NCBI GenBank assembly: GCA_949358305.1
Contig: OX442314.1
Coordinates: 15,493,060-15,557,059, forward strand
Length of the DNA stretch: 64,000 bases
Direction of reading: 5' to 3'
Source of the DNA: Strigamia acuminata
Taxonomy: Eukaryota > Arthropoda > Chilopoda > Geophilomorpha > Linotaeniidae
Shown here: one piece after another, positions 49,557 to 62,028 of the stretch
Layout of the letters: each line of letters begins with the position of its first letter
How positions within the stretch are numbered: the stretch's first letter is position 1
Position numbers and translations under genes: made by a program
The notes under the pieces: model-generated
What the model was told of the DNA's origin: nothing
What the model saw: the letters and a program-made list of their open reading frames with translations, nothing else
The model's database searches: none

Positions 49557-50603
49557 AACCTACAAAATTTATACGACTCAATCATTTTTTTTCATTCTTT
49601 TCCAACCTTATTAACTCTATATATCCTAGCAACAAGATAAAAAGTTGAAAGTGCAAGTTCGTATCGCCTGACATTTATAATGCCCACTCAATTTAATTAC
49701 AGTATACAATAACGGGAATATTCAAGAACGCATGCAATCACATACGTTGCAAAATGACTAAGTTGATGGCTTTCCTTACCAGTAATCACGGTATTGATTA
49801 CAGATTACCAACACACACATTGGGAAATCTCAGCAAACGTGAGCAAAATTGTAATTATTCTGCGATGCACTGACTTGTGTGCCAGTATACTTGACATCAT
49901 ATAAACGCAATATCTCGAGTCTCAGTCTCATTCAAGTCAGGAGTAATGTGAGCCAACATCAAGAATTTAAATTTTTTTTAAAAATTGAAAAACTAAAATG
50001 GCTTAACTTAATTAGCCGTAAGCAAATACGATTTAAATAGAAGCATAATTACTAGACTTGCAAAACTATAAAGAAAACTCAAAATTATCACACCAGCATT
50101 GTGTTGCGTGCGCAGTAGATTCACAATGCGCATTGTGACCACTGAATTAATTCCCTTCTGCGGTCAATACACCTCCAGCAAAATCCGCATGCAAAACTTA
50201 ATCTAGAAATCCATTCTACTTCAGGTTATGAAAATAATTCCAAATAACCTGAACAACTTCGTCTCAACATCATTTCGATTAACAAAGTTCAATGATATAC
50301 CGGGTATTCGATTTCACAGTAATTAAATGGCTTCTTTAATAAACTAATACCCGCATTGGATAAATAAAATCTAAAAGTCAAAAGTCCAATCAACTACGTC
50401 GTCAACTTTAAATAACCGTGTAAGACTTCTCGGTGGAGCCTCGGAGATTAAAGAGACCCTAATAGGGGTAAAATTAAAACAAATAATACTTATAAACAGT
50501 AATTAATACATGAATAAAAATTAAATGCATTCATCAAGTAATTTAGACCAAACTGCTTTTTAAACTGCAGTCTCGAGCCATTTAGTCTGTTTTCAGTCGC
50601 ATT
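49557..50603. other. Noncoding DNA
   Basis: A+T-rich; nothing supported. Confidence 0.4.
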
Positions 50604-50704
50604 GGGCATGCGCACGACAAAACATGTAGAACTGCAAGTTAATCATGACTTTATGACTACGCCTACTGTTTCAATGCGAGTTCATCTCTTCCGTACGCCA
50701 TTTT
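50604..50704. promoter_or_regulatory. TATA-less promoter-like motif cluster
   Basis: GGGCATGCGCAC (about 50604-50615) is close to an NRF1 site. TCTTCCG (50687-50693) is an ETS-type site. GCCATTTT (50697-50704) matches YY1/Pho. These three together often mark housekeeping promoters. Read on the minus strand the YY1 site overlaps an ATGGCG start, but that frame closes after 12 codons. Another CpG-bearing patch with an open frame follows at 51045-51227. No gene could be traced from it. Confidence 0.3.
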
Positions 50705-53700
50705 GAGTAATTTTGAAAGAAATGAAAGCAATTTTTTTGTTGGTTCTAATTTACTCGTGCGTGTACTTTACCAACCAAACCTAGTCGCTACACCTATTTC
50801 AATTGGTTTCCACACTTTTTTCCTGTTCTCTTACTCTTTTCTGTTCTGTTCTTCTAACACAAATTAACGTAGCCGAGATGCAAATAACTTCATCACTAAA
50901 ACATTGCTGCGAGAAAGAAGAAGGAAAAATTCCCACCGCATGACTGTTGAATTATACATATGTTTTCACAACCTCACTCTTTCAACAGATTACTACAGTT
51001 AAAAACACTCAGAAATTCCAACCGCGACTCTCTGAAATCAAAATTTGAAAAAAGCTGAAAATGCTAACTTCAAATTTCCTTCAGCTTCCACGTTAAATAA
51101 AATGAGCGCACTGCCATTGCGCAGCATGGAGTGGAGGTGCGCAAACCAACTTGGCGCCCGACATGGATTCTTCGCCGTATCTTGCCAAACTTCAAACATG
51201 TTAGTTCACTGGATCCACCTCGACTGACTATGAAAAATAAATTAAATTTTTTTTTCCTGTTCCCGATTTAACATGCGAGTGCCGTTCTCCGTTTAGAAGT
51301 AAAAAAAAAAAATAGGTTTGATCCTGAAAACAAACTCGCAATGTAAAGTCTCAAATGAATATCATTCCAGACTTGCAAATTGTTTGCGCGCGCATATCGT
51401 GCAGCAAACTTTCTCCCATTAAACTATCGTTGAACTAAACCGTACGCCTAATAAGACTGCATTAAAATGAACATAACAAAGGATTATGCAACATGAGCCG
51501 AAATTATAAAACAAGTCAACTTAATAAGGCACCAATGACCACCCGAGTTACATTCATGCACACGCCTAGGGATATTGACTGTATTGTGCCTCAAAGACCT
51601 GTTTACACAATTTACATATATAGCATCAACGTTAAACCAATTACTGCTTTGCAGTGTCTTAATGGGTCCCTGCAGCTCACCTTTATCACCCAGACTAGGC
51701 AAAACGCTGGCACCATATAAGCCGTTAAGAAAAAAATTTATTTAAAAAAAAAGACCTGTGCCCGCCATTTTCTTCTCACATTCCTTAGAGAATCATTGCA
51801 ATGTTGCTTAAGGCAGCGTTAAAATAGGAAAGTAAAATGAAGTAAACTTTTCTTTTGCTTTCTACACTATTTTCGCTAAGGGAATTGGGACGAAAACAGG
51901 GGGATGGTGAGAAGAGCGAGCGCAGTGTACCTAGCACAAGGTAAGGAAAGCTATGGTTCATCAAGCTGCGAGAAGCAGCAGCGAAATTAAGTTAGTTTAC
52001 TTTATTGAAGGCACAGGGGCCCTTCCAACACACAATTGCGAAGAGAAACGCAACATCTGGCACGCACTACAACAAGAAGAAACCACACCGCACCTCAACC
52101 TCAACAAAAGTACCACTTGTAATTTAACATTTAATCATCTTTGTACGACTAATAACGGAAAAATTAATTTCCAGCGCAAGATTCGCACCAAATGAAATTC
52201 AAAGTGCACTTGTTCCCCTTAATTAGCTCTTTTGACAAATCACTTAATGAGAAATACATTGCACCTTATTTATCGATTCATTCAAATTGCTATAAATATA
52301 AATTGCTTTTTTTTTATTGTTATTATAGTTTGTGCTAATCCAAACCGTTACATTTGCGCCATAAATTTAAAATGGCACCACAAACATCCACTATCACATC
52401 GAAACACAAATTTACATTGAATGCAGCATCCGAAATTTAAAGCGAAACCCAAAACAATTGTTTCCTGCGTCATAAAAATAATATTAATAATAACAAAGTG
52501 CCCACTTGGCTCGCCCTGAAATTACTTGAGATTATGGTTCCATGCGGCAATTGTAGCTGGGAGAATTTTTCTTTTTTTATCGTGCCTACACTGCCATCCG
52601 GATTCCTTTCCGCGAGCAATTCGAATACAACGATTCGGCATACGAATCGATAAAATAAATTCTTGATCAAGAAGAATTTAACAACCAACGTAATAAAGAA
52701 CAACGCTTTCTGTCTAGGTATTCGATAATCCATTGTAGGGCCCACGGTATTTTCCAACTGCAATTTCGAGGCACACATATTGGTTTATCAGGTTTTCGGC
52801 AAACTAGATATCGGTAATTGGTATTATCGATTTTCCAATAATTTTGAATTTTACAACCTTATCTAAACATAACCATCTGTTTCTGTTTCTAGTAATGTGG
52901 ACAATATGGTCAGAAAAACAAATAAATAGAAAACCCTCTTTTCTTTCCAATACCATGTGTTGTTGTCTCATATAATTCGTGCAATGACTGCAACTGACAG
53001 CTTATTGCTACTAACAGGTTTCAACCTTTTGTTTCACGGTTTAAAGCTCTCAATGGAAAATAATCGCTAGTCATAAATAAAAACCTGCAACTTTTGATTT
53101 AGAAACAAACACCTGTCCGTGTAATAATCCTCTATTCACAAATTTCTAATTTATTTCTGTTGATGAAAATATATTTTTTTTTTTTGTAAATGGATTAAAA
53201 TTTTATGATTGCGCTCGCAATATTTAAACAAATTGTAAATATTTTAAAAATAAAAATATACCAGACACAAATTATTCAGACAATAAAAGAACTTTTCACA
53301 AGTTTACAACACAATTCATTCTTTAACAAAACAATTCATAGATGCACAAAAGCCATTTTAATCTTCCCAAGATAGCAAGCGAGCAAATGTTTTCTTTTAA
53401 TTTTCTCGACTTCTTATCAACCTGGATAAACACAGCATTCCTTCTTTGAATGAAATATTCCCCCATCAGCCACAATTTATTTTTAAAAATTAAAATAATT
53501 AATAAAACTGCATGAACAACTACACATATCGTAAAACCATTCTTATTTCTTCCACAAGTCAACTCAAGTGTTGTTTTTAATTTAACAAATGCGTACGGGT
53601 GAATAACTAGATTATTTCAAACGTCTTCGTTCTATTTAAGTTGCGAAGCAAACATTACGTGACCTGCATCCTCAGGCTTTTGATCACTTAGCTCAAGTTA

Positions 53701-56700
53701 CAAATATTTGTCAGCAAGCAAATCTAATACAAATGTTTTATTCTTTATTTTTTCGTTCCGTCCATTTGCAATGTTGCTAAACATAACAACATCATGCATA
53801 ATAAAATAAAACTGACATAAATAAATGTTCGTTTTTAATGACTCAAAAACGAGTTCATTTTATCTTCCAAAATTAAAGAGTTTCATCACCCCTGTTAGCA
53901 TAATTAAAATTTTAAAACCTTTACTGCAATAAGCTAATAAGAGAAAATCTGCAGTCTTTTTCGTAATGATAAGCCGAAATAAAAAATTAAAAAAAAACAA
54001 CAACTTTAGTTGAGGATAAAGAATCTCATAAATAAAGAAAAACATATTGATATTCTGTATAAGCGCTTCACATTTAATACTTTAATTAAATAATACTTTT
54101 TTTAACGGCTAATGTCACCAGAAAACCTCTCTTAATTTGTTTTTCAAGGATCATTTCTTTAGTAATGAATTTCTCATTCTTCCAACCAATACACAGGTGA
54201 AACCATTTCACACTGCAGTCGTGAAGAGAGGAGGGAGAAAGAGACCCACTTGGGGCCAACCCAACCGTGATCTCCCAAATCCCCCAAGCAGATTGACGTC
54301 AATGTAAAAGAAAAAGTGGTCCAAAATTTAAAAAAATAAAAAAAATAAAAAAAACGAATAAAAAACGTAAAAAAGGGAAGGAAAAAATTCCTCGCCCTCT
54401 TTCCAATTCACCTGATTAAATGATTGATTTCCCTTAGTGTGAAACCGATTGAGTCGACGCCTAAAAATCCAACTAAACTGTTAACCATTTCATTGCCGCT
54501 TTAAGCGCTGTTTTTGCATACTTTGTATGCGTGGGAAAATTAGCTAGAGATGTTTTTCTACAGCTTCCTGGAGCTAGATGCTCGCATTAGCAGAAGCGAC
54601 GCGTGCAACTTAAAACGTCTTCAAAGGTCAAATGAACATTTCGCCGCAGTTTTTTTCTTCTCTTCATGCCCTGACGATATTCACGTAACATGTAACATGA
54701 TAATCTTGTTTGCTTTCCTGCTAAAAGTGTTTTTCTTTCTTTTCGCAATTAGAGAAAAAAGAAAAACAAGTTAAAATACCAAATTTAAGGTTCTTCAATT
54801 ATTTCCGACATCTAGTTCTCTTGTATCGTTGATTAAAAACCAACCACTTTTAATTGGCAAAGAATAAAACAATTTTTAAATTGCAAAAAAATATGCATAC
54901 AATTATATCTCATCTACATGACACCGAGTCAGCGAGCTGCAGGGTAATTTCTAACATTTTGGTAATTCAACATCTTTCATTTTGAAGCTGAAGTCTAAAT
55001 ACTATCTACAAAAAAATAAAAATTAAAAATAAAAATAGCAGCTTAAAAGAAACGTGTGAATTTGAGCGTGTTAAAATTTGAGTTCAATTAACATTTAAAT
55101 TAAGTTGGATAAAAATTGTAGATTTCAGAAAAAAGTGCTATTAGCATAGAATTTTTCTTTTTAAATTTAAATTTTCTTTATTAATCTTCTCTTTTAATTC
55201 GATATTGCACTTTGCTTCTTCCTCATCCATCGTGATAGTGGTTAATTAAATTGGAGCATTTTAGGCAAACATTTTATCATTTCTTGTTAGTGTAGAGCAT
55301 AAACTCAACGCCTTGATTGTGCTCATTTTCCATGAAATGTCGTTTCAGAAACCAACATTGGCAAACTAATGTTCCCCTTAAGTTGTAAACACTCCGATTT
55401 TTCTCAATTTCTTCCTTTTCTCCTATTTTTATTTAAAACAATTTGAAAAAAAAAATGAAAAAAAAAACTCAGTGACAATGCATTTTTATTCCAAAAACAC
55501 ATCCAGCCCAATTAACAACACGAATGAATAAATTCCAACACCAAACTATGCAAAATGAAAACAAAGAAAACCGCCGCCACTGATATAAAAAAATCCCATT
55601 ACGAAATCACAACTTTAAAAAAAAAATCAGATAAAGGAAGAAGAAAAACAGTCACTATAACCAAATCCGCATATTATTTATGACATCATCTCAAATTTGT
55701 CTTTCTTTCACAGACAAAATGACAATAAAAACATAAAAGGAAAAATGTATAAGACAAATGACAAGTCATTCACACTCATCCTCTTTGGGAAAACACATGC
55801 AAATGGTTCCAATTGTGCGCTATTCTGTTCTTTCTTGGATATGTGTCATTTGTTCAGCCGGAATGGGACCATCAAAACTGGCAAGAGGGAAAAACTGAAA
55901 TCGGTTGGTGAAGAAAATGCATCTGCCTATTCCTTCTAGAATCTAGATGGAACAAACGAGCCAAGCAGCCACAGACAAAAAGAGACGAGAAAAAATTTAT
56001 CTCTGTATATATCACACGCGTCCAATCTGCATTGCATAATGAATGCGTTCAGCAGGGTGAAACCATACTGCAACTATATCAACTGGATATACTATTTTTC
56101 GACTCTTATCTCCCCCTCTTTTGGTCCTTTTATTCCCCTCTTGTCATACGCCAAGAAATTGATTAAGTTTCGGCTTTCAAACAAACACATGCACCAATTC
56201 AGTAACGATCGTAAATAATACATGAGCGCCTAAAGCTTTAATATGAAAACTTTAATTGAAGTTAAGAATCAAATATAATTTATGAGTAAACATAAGCCAT
56301 ATACGCAGTTATTTCCTTCAAAATCCTGTTTTATTAAACGGGCAAATGGAGACACTAAAAGATTCATTGCACTATACAAAAAAAATTTACACAAAATGTT
56401 ACAATTGGAGATCAGCAGGCGGCAAGTGGAAAGGAAAAAACTAAAGCAAATAGAAAATTGAAATTGACTTCATGCTTTATGCTGACAGATGAAATATTAA
56501 ACCTATGTGATATTTGGATATTTTTTTCCTCCTAATTCTTCAAACAAACCAAACTACCATAAATCTAAACCACAAAAAAATACATTAAATATTAACTGCT
56601 TTATGTCTGACTTAAAACTTTACACACAACCTAAAAAATAAAAAATTTGGTTTAACGAAATCCTTTATCCACAATAATTCTGCTGTGTAAACTTGGGACA

Positions 56701-57017
56701 TGTCGCAGCCATTTACTTTTACAATTTTTCAACATTCATTTTTAATGTTGAGTTTGTTTTATTTTAAATTTGGTTACCAAACTATTAATTCTCTACTTAG
56801 TATGACGTGGATCAGGAAACTAAATCAATATAGATCTTCAAACTCTCCAAATTGCAAAAAAAATAAGTTTAAGTTGACATAATGCAAACAGTTTGGCAAG
56901 GTAAAAACTACTCACTTTTATTCTTAAAACAAGAGGTAAAAAAGGGAAGTTTTAATCCCCCACATTCCAATTATCACGTGACCAAAGGGGCAGCAAACTG
57001 ACCCCAATTTAACAAAT
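50705..57017. other. A+T-rich noncoding DNA
   Basis: Low-complexity A-rich runs lie at 54310-54370 and 55440-55470. Short frames occur throughout without motifs. A donor-like AAG|GTAAGG lies near 51940 but no exon could be supported. The right end (57018-57022) is the left target duplication of the LTR element. Confidence 0.4.
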
Positions 57018-57022
57018 CAAGC

Positions 57023-57156
57023 TGTAAGCGATAGCGCCCCCTGGGGGTCTTTTCGATGACTTGTTCTATGTAATTTGGATTTGTTCTATGCTTTGAGATA
57101 ATAAATCAGTCTAGTTCAGACATTCAACTTAACCGTATGTCTAAATCATTCTCACA
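57023..57156 (+). repeat. 5-prime LTR (134 bp)
   Basis: Starts TGTAAGCG and ends CTCACA, with the usual TG...CA borders. It matches the 3-prime LTR at all 134 positions. It contains a near-palindromic GCGCCCCCTGGGGG block, a repeated TTGTTCTATG word and an AATAAA. At 134 bp it is very short for the group. No obvious TATA box is seen. Confidence 0.97.
57033..57047 (-). promoter_or_regulatory. CTCF-type motif in 5-prime LTR
   Basis: Reverse complement CCCCCAGGGGGCGCT matches 14 of 15 positions of CCASYAGRKGGCRSY. An identical copy lies in the other LTR at 62039-62053. Confidence 0.5.
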
Positions 57157-57174
57157 TGGCGCAGTCGACATAAA
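57157..57174 (+). other. Primer-binding site, tRNA-Ser type
   Basis: Directly after the LTR, TGGCGCAGTCG is complementary to the 3-prime end of animal tRNA-Ser (CGACTGCG plus CCA). Complementarity weakens after about 13 bases. Confidence 0.8.
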
Positions 57175-57457
57175 AAGACTTTGGGGAAGGTGAAATAGTT
57201 GAAACAGTTGGAAATTGATGACGGCGATTTGGATGAAGAGCGCGTGGGCTTAACATTTTCGAAAATCGAGTTGCGGAGAAATTTGGGGACGGAGACGAAG
57301 GAGACGACGCGCGTTACACGTGGAAAACGTCCAGATAACGTTCGATTTGGAGACGGAGACGTATATAAGCAGTTGAAAAGTTGTTGGTGATCATTGTCGG
57401 TGGTTGACGAGATCGGTGATTGTTGTTGAAAATTTTGCGAAACACGTGGCGGACGTA
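57175..57457 (+). other. Untranslated leader of LTR element
   Basis: G-rich leader between the primer site and the first ATG. A short frame at 57199-57390 is in another phase and begins at a TTG. I do not call it a gene. Confidence 0.6.
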
Positions 57458-60400
57458 ATGGCGGAAAATTTGGCGGTGATTTTGCAAGGATGTCGTTCGT
57501 CGCTTTTGTCCGTCGTCGAGGACGTCCTGAACGTATTCACGGTGACGATTTTGAAAGGAGAAATCGACAGGCGCGGATTGGAATCGACGAGCAATTTGAA
57601 GCAAGACTTGATGACGGTACTTTTGCAAAATAACAAGGAAATCGTTGCGTTTGAGGCGGCGGAGGCGGAGAGAATCGCGGCGGAGAAGTTGGTGGAAGAC
57701 GATGCGGAGATCGTAGAGAAAACGTCAGCGGAGGAATTGGCGAAAGAAAGGTTGGAGGCGGAGAAACTGGAAGCGGAGGAGGCGGCACGTCCGGCCGGCG
57801 GAAGTGGGGCATCGTCCGCCGAATTGATGGTTTTTCAAATGGCCGAGATGATGAAGATGTTGATGCGGGACAAGTCGGAGACGGCGGCGCGTAATGCGGA
57901 AACGGAGACGCGTAATTCGGAGTTGTTGGCACAAAATACTTTGGTGATGAACCGCCTCATTTCGTCTCAGTGTCCGCAGACGGTTCCCGCGACCACGGTG
58001 GTGCAGATGCATTCGACAGTCGACACCGTGAAGGCTATTTCGTCATTTTCGGGTGACGATATGGAAAGTGTTCAAGCGTGGCTGAAGGAGGTGAAACGCG
58101 TGGCGAAGCTTTCGTCTTGGACGGACGAATTAACGTTGTTGAACGCAGCAACTAGGTTGGAAGGTCACGCCAGCGACTGGCAGAAGACCGAAGGAAAGAA
58201 AATTATTAGTCTGGAAGGTTGGATGTGGTCGTTGGAGGAGAGATTTAAAAGCCGCATGAACTTTCACGAATTCTTCGAATTGCAATCTAAAAGAAAACTA
58301 GAGGCGTCAGAGTCGATCGTCCATTACATTTACTCGAAAAATACAATACTGGAGCGTTGCGCGAATCGGATAAGCGAATCGGATCGAGTGTCGATGATTT
58401 TGGGCGGAATCGGCGAGGAGTTGGTGTCATTTCCTTTGGCATCTGGCAATATCGGTTCGGTTGAGGAGCTGATACATCGCGCGAGGGGTTTGGACGGGGC
58501 GAGGAAGATTAAGCCAAAGGACAAGAATATTAACAACGTTGAAGTTAAACGAGCAGCAAGGGACGTAGGGAAGGAATCGACGAAGGAAGCGTTGTCAGCG
58601 GCGTCGACGAACAAGAACTCTCAGCGTCACGTACAATATAAATACGGGATGGATAAGTCAACTCTCACGTGTTTTAAGTGTGGCAAGATCGGACACGTGT
58701 CGTTCGACTGTTTACTGGCAAGCGCGGGAGCGACGACGGAGAAGACGCCGGAGAAGGTCGCAGCTTGTGTTGTCAAGACAAGGAAACCGGAAATGAATTT
58801 AACGGTCGTTACGTGTAGCGTGGAGGAGTTTGACACGGACGTTGAGGCGCTGATCGATCCGGGCGCAAATTTAACAATTATCGATGGCAGATTTTTGAAG
58901 AACGATACGGAATTGCGGGCAAATAAATCGGGGGCCAGTTTTCGGGCTGTTAATGGATCACTGAAGATCGACGGGTTTTTGGACATCACGTTTAAAATCG
59001 GAGACTTCGAATCCAGCATGAAGAACGTGGCTGTCTCGTCCGATTTGCCGTTTCCGGTCATCGTCGGTACCGACTGGCGGAGACAGGAGGGTTTGCGTCT
59101 CGTGTTGGAGCCAAATGGCGACGTGAATATCTCCAGGGCGACGGAGTCGGTCAGATTGGGAAATTGCGCAATTTTTAACGAAGCAATCGATCGTGGAGGG
59201 GAGTGTCTCGTGGCAGTTTCCGAGGACGAGAAGTTCGCGAAAGAGGTCGACGAAATCGTCGAGTCGGTGGATAGTTCGGTTTCTCAGGAGGAGAAGTTAC
59301 AGTTGAGAGCGGTGTTTCACAAGCGGAAGGAGGCATTCAACATCGACGGTTCGCTGGGACTGTACACGGACGAAGAGTGCGAGGTTCCTCTGACCCACGA
59401 CCGTCCGATTCGGTGCAAGCCGAGGCGATTTTCGGTTCAAGAAGAAGTTCGGTTACGAGAGACCGTGGCAAAGTGGAGGAGGTTGGGAATTTGTAGAGAA
59501 TCGAACTCGAATTACAATTTTCCTTTCTTCACCGTGGACCAGCCACATCACCCCACCACACCATGGCGCCCTGTAATCGATTTGAGGCGTCTGAACGAGG
59601 CGGTGGATATGACAGTATATCGGATGCCGACGATCGATGAGGTTTTGGAGTTTCTGTTGGAAGACGAGCCGCGTTTGTTTAATTCGGGTGACATTGCGAT
59701 GGCGTACTACAATATTTTGCTAAGACAAGCGGACTGTCACAAGATCGCGTTTTTCACGCCCGAAGGTCTTATGGAGTTGCTGCGTATGCCGGTCGGCTAC
59801 AAATTGGCTCCGTTCGTGATGCAGAGGGCGATGGACAGGATGTGCAGCGAGGTTAAGCGGACCAAACCATATTTGGACGACGTGGGGCAGTCGGGGAGGT
59901 CAGCGGGTGAGTTGATAATGTCTTGGGACGAATTTTTGGGTTTAGTAATTCAAAAGGGGTTTAAATTAAATTTGACAAAGTGTAAGCTATTAAGAGCAGA
60001 GATTAGTTTCTTGGGTTACATCATTTCGAAAGAGGGGAGGAGACCGGACCCGGAACGATTGTCGGACATCGATAAATTCAAGTTTTTTAAGAACGTTAAG
60101 GACGTTAGGGGTTTCTTGGGATTCGCAGGTTATCATAGACAATTCATTAAGGGTTTCGCGTCGAAAGTAAGGTGTTTGACTTTATTAACAAGAAAAGGGA
60201 CTAGGTTTGAGTGGTTGGACGAGCATCAGCGCGCCGTCGATCTGATAAAATCGGAATTAAAGTCGTGCAATTGGTTGGGGAGTTTCCGTAGGGATGCCGA
60301 GACCATTCTGCACGTGGACGCGTCGTACGAAGGTCTTGGGGTAATTTTGCAGCAGCGACAGGGAGGAAAATTGGTCACTATAGCGTTCGCGAGCAAGGGC

Positions 60401-61978
60401 GTTCCAGAATCGTATTCGAGTGCGCATTCGAACGAATTGGAATGTTTAGCTGTTCACTGGAGCGTCACTGAAAAGTTTCGCTTCTATCTTTCGGGCATTA
60501 AGTTCGTGGTTTTCACCGACAACTGGTCGGTCTCTCATTTACTCGCAAAGAAGGAATTGAATAGGAAATTTGCTCGTTGGATATTAGATTTGCAAGAATT
60601 TGACTTTACTATCAAGCATAAGGCAGGGAGTCTGAACGTGGTTGCGGATGCGTTATCTAGAGCAGTTAGTATTGATAAATCGAACGTGTTGATTGCAGCG
60701 GCATTGAGGGTTGGGGGAGAGAGGTTGAAGGAGCATCAGGATTCAGATGAACGGTGTGCTGAATTAATTCAGAAATTGGGGGATAAGTTTGAATTGAAGA
60801 GCGGGGTTTTGTGCAAAAAGAAGACATTTAAGGGTAAGGAGATCTGGAGAGTAGTTATTCCTGAGAGGATGAGAGTACAGATAATGAGGGAGGCACACGT
60901 TAAGGGCGGGCACTGCGACGCTTTTCAGACGCGTAGTAGAATTCAGCGCAGAAACTGGTGGGAAGGGATGAGCAAGGACGTGCGTGATTTCGTCAGGAAC
61001 TGCACACAGTGTCAGCTTCACAATCATAGAACCAGAAAAGCGGACGGTTTGTTGAAGTCGAGAGCTATTCCACCGAGGCCGTTTCACACGATCGCGGTGG
61101 ATCACGGAGGTCCGTACACTAGCAGTTTCGGCTTTACACACATTTTAGTGGCGGTTGACTGCTATTCTCGATTCGTGGTAGCGGTCCCAGTGAGAGACGT
61201 TTCAACAAAAAACACCATTCGCGCGTTGGAGGAGGGCGTAATTGGTCGATTCGGAATTCCAAAGAAAATTATTTCGGATGAGGGAACGGCTTTCATGTCT
61301 CGTGAGTTCAGTTCTTTCGCGCAGGCAAATGGAATTTTGTTGGAAGAATCGCCACCATATCACCACGCGTCGAACGGTTTGGCGGAACGCGAGATTCAGA
61401 ACGTTTTGCAGAAATTGAGAAAACTGGGGAATTCGGGGAAGAAGTGGTCGGAGGATCTGGACGCAGCAGTTTGGGCCATCAACACCAACATCCAGTCCTC
61501 GCTTGGATTCACGCCTTTCGAGTTGGTACACAGCTTCTGGCCTTCAGAAAATTTGGAGTCGGCTTGGTTGGAGGCTTTGGAAGACGGATTCGACTTGGAA
61601 GAAATGTGGCATAAACGCAGAGAGGCCGAGGAAAATCTGGCGAGTTCGCAGACCGAGCAGAAACAGAGATTCGACAGCGGTCGAAAGCCTTCCGATCTCA
61701 AGAAGGGAGACAAGGTGTTGTATTCGAAGGGACCGCGCAACAAAAAGTTTGACACGCTCTTCTCCGGTCCGTTTGAGGTGGTGAGGAAGTTGGGCGAGGA
61801 GGTGTTCCTCATAACGGACGTCGCGGAATCAAGATCGTGGAAAACACATGCATCCCAACTAAAGAGATTTTTCGCCGAGCACCAAGAGGAGATCGTCACG
61901 GGAGATGAGGGAGCGGCAAAGAGCAGCGAGGAGCCATCGGAGGCTCGATACGTTTTGAGAAATCGAAGTGTACCATAA
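57458..61978 (+). CDS. gag-pol: Gag-Pol polyprotein of Ty3/Gypsy retrotransposon
   Basis: Single frame of 1,506 residues from the first ATG; the frame is open back to 57404 but without an ATG. Gag has a Glu/Ala-rich, probably coiled-coil part (about 64-167), a retrotransposon-gag region (about 204-330) and a CCHC knuckle (C405, C408, H413, C418). The protease active site is D467-P-G, not D-T/S-G; the later VIVGTDW box is present. Reverse transcriptase carries D745 and YLDD at 805-808. RNase H has D954, E near 995, D1021 and a late Asp in NVVADALS. Integrase has a zinc site (H1147, H1152, C1182, C1185), then D1215, D1274 and E1310 (35 residues apart) and a GPF motif at 1437. Gag and Pol share one frame, so no frameshift or readthrough is needed. 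Host cells would express it from the LTR. It appears complete apart from the protease oddity. Confidence 0.96.
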   Translation: MAENLAVILQGCRSSLLSVVEDVLNVFTVTILKGEIDRRGLESTSNLKQDLMTVLLQNNKEIVAFEAAEAERIAAEKLVEDDAEIVEKTSAEELAKERLEAEKLEAEEAARPAGGSGASSAELMVFQMAEMMKMLMRDKSETAARNAETETRNSELLAQNTLVMNRLISSQCPQTVPATTVVQMHSTVDTVKAISSFSGDDMESVQAWLKEVKRVAKLSSWTDELTLLNAATRLEGHASDWQKTEGKKIISLEGWMWSLEERFKSRMNFHEFFELQSKRKLEASESIVHYIYSKNTILERCANRISESDRVSMILGGIGEELVSFPLASGNIGSVEELIHRARGLDGARKIKPKDKNINNVEVKRAARDVGKESTKEALSAASTNKNSQRHVQYKYGMDKSTLTCFKCGKIGHVSFDCLLASAGATTEKTPEKVAACVVKTRKPEMNLTVVTCSVEEFDTDVEALIDPGANLTIIDGRFLKNDTELRANKSGASFRAVNGSLKIDGFLDITFKIGDFESSMKNVAVSSDLPFPVIVGTDWRRQEGLRLVLEPNGDVNISRATESVRLGNCAIFNEAIDRGGECLVAVSEDEKFAKEVDEIVESVDSSVSQEEKLQLRAVFHKRKEAFNIDGSLGLYTDEECEVPLTHDRPIRCKPRRFSVQEEVRLRETVAKWRRLGICRESNSNYNFPFFTVDQPHHPTTPWRPVIDLRRLNEAVDMTVYRMPTIDEVLEFLLEDEPRLFNSGDIAMAYYNILLRQADCHKIAFFTPEGLMELLRMPVGYKLAPFVMQRAMDRMCSEVKRTKPYLDDVGQSGRSAGELIMSWDEFLGLVIQKGFKLNLTKCKLLRAEISFLGYIISKEGRRPDPERLSDIDKFKFFKNVKDVRGFLGFAGYHRQFIKGFASKVRCLTLLTRKGTRFEWLDEHQRAVDLIKSELKSCNWLGSFRRDAETILHVDASYEGLGVILQQRQGGKLVTIAFASKGVPESYSSAHSNELECLAVHWSVTEKFRFYLSGIKFVVFTDNWSVSHLLAKKELNRKFARWILDLQEFDFTIKHKAGSLNVVADALSRAVSIDKSNVLIAAALRVGGERLKEHQDSDERCAELIQKLGDKFELKSGVLCKKKTFKGKEIWRVVIPERMRVQIMREAHVKGGHCDAFQTRSRIQRRNWWEGMSKDVRDFVRNCTQCQLHNHRTRKADGLLKSRAIPPRPFHTIAVDHGGPYTSSFGFTHILVAVDCYSRFVVAVPVRDVSTKNTIRALEEGVIGRFGIPKKIISDEGTAFMSREFSSFAQANGILLEESPPYHHASNGLAEREIQNVLQKLRKLGNSGKKWSEDLDAAVWAINTNIQSSLGFTPFELVHSFWPSENLESAWLEALEDGFDLEEMWHKRREAEENLASSQTEQKQRFDSGRKPSDLKKGDKVLYSKGPRNKKFDTLFSGPFEVVRKLGEEVFLITDVAESRSWKTHASQLKRFFAEHQEEIVTGDEGAAKSSEEPSEARYVLRNRSVP

Positions 61979-62012
61979 TTTTGTAATTTTGTATTGTTGT
62001 CGAGGACGACAA

Positions 62013-62025
62013 CCCAAAAGGGGGG
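62013..62025 (+). other. Polypurine tract
   Basis: AAAAGGGGGG lies just upstream of the 3-prime LTR, with TCG between. This is the usual primer for plus-strand synthesis. Confidence 0.85.
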
Positions 62026-62028
62026 TCG

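Noticed and set aside
57404-57457. Gag-Pol start at the upstream end of the open frame
   Set aside because: The frame is open from 57404 but there is no ATG before 57458, and a non-ATG start is not needed.
57537-61899. Antisense frames of 80-167 codons inside the retrotransposon
   Set aside because: They are shadows of the intact gag-pol frame, and none carries a domain.
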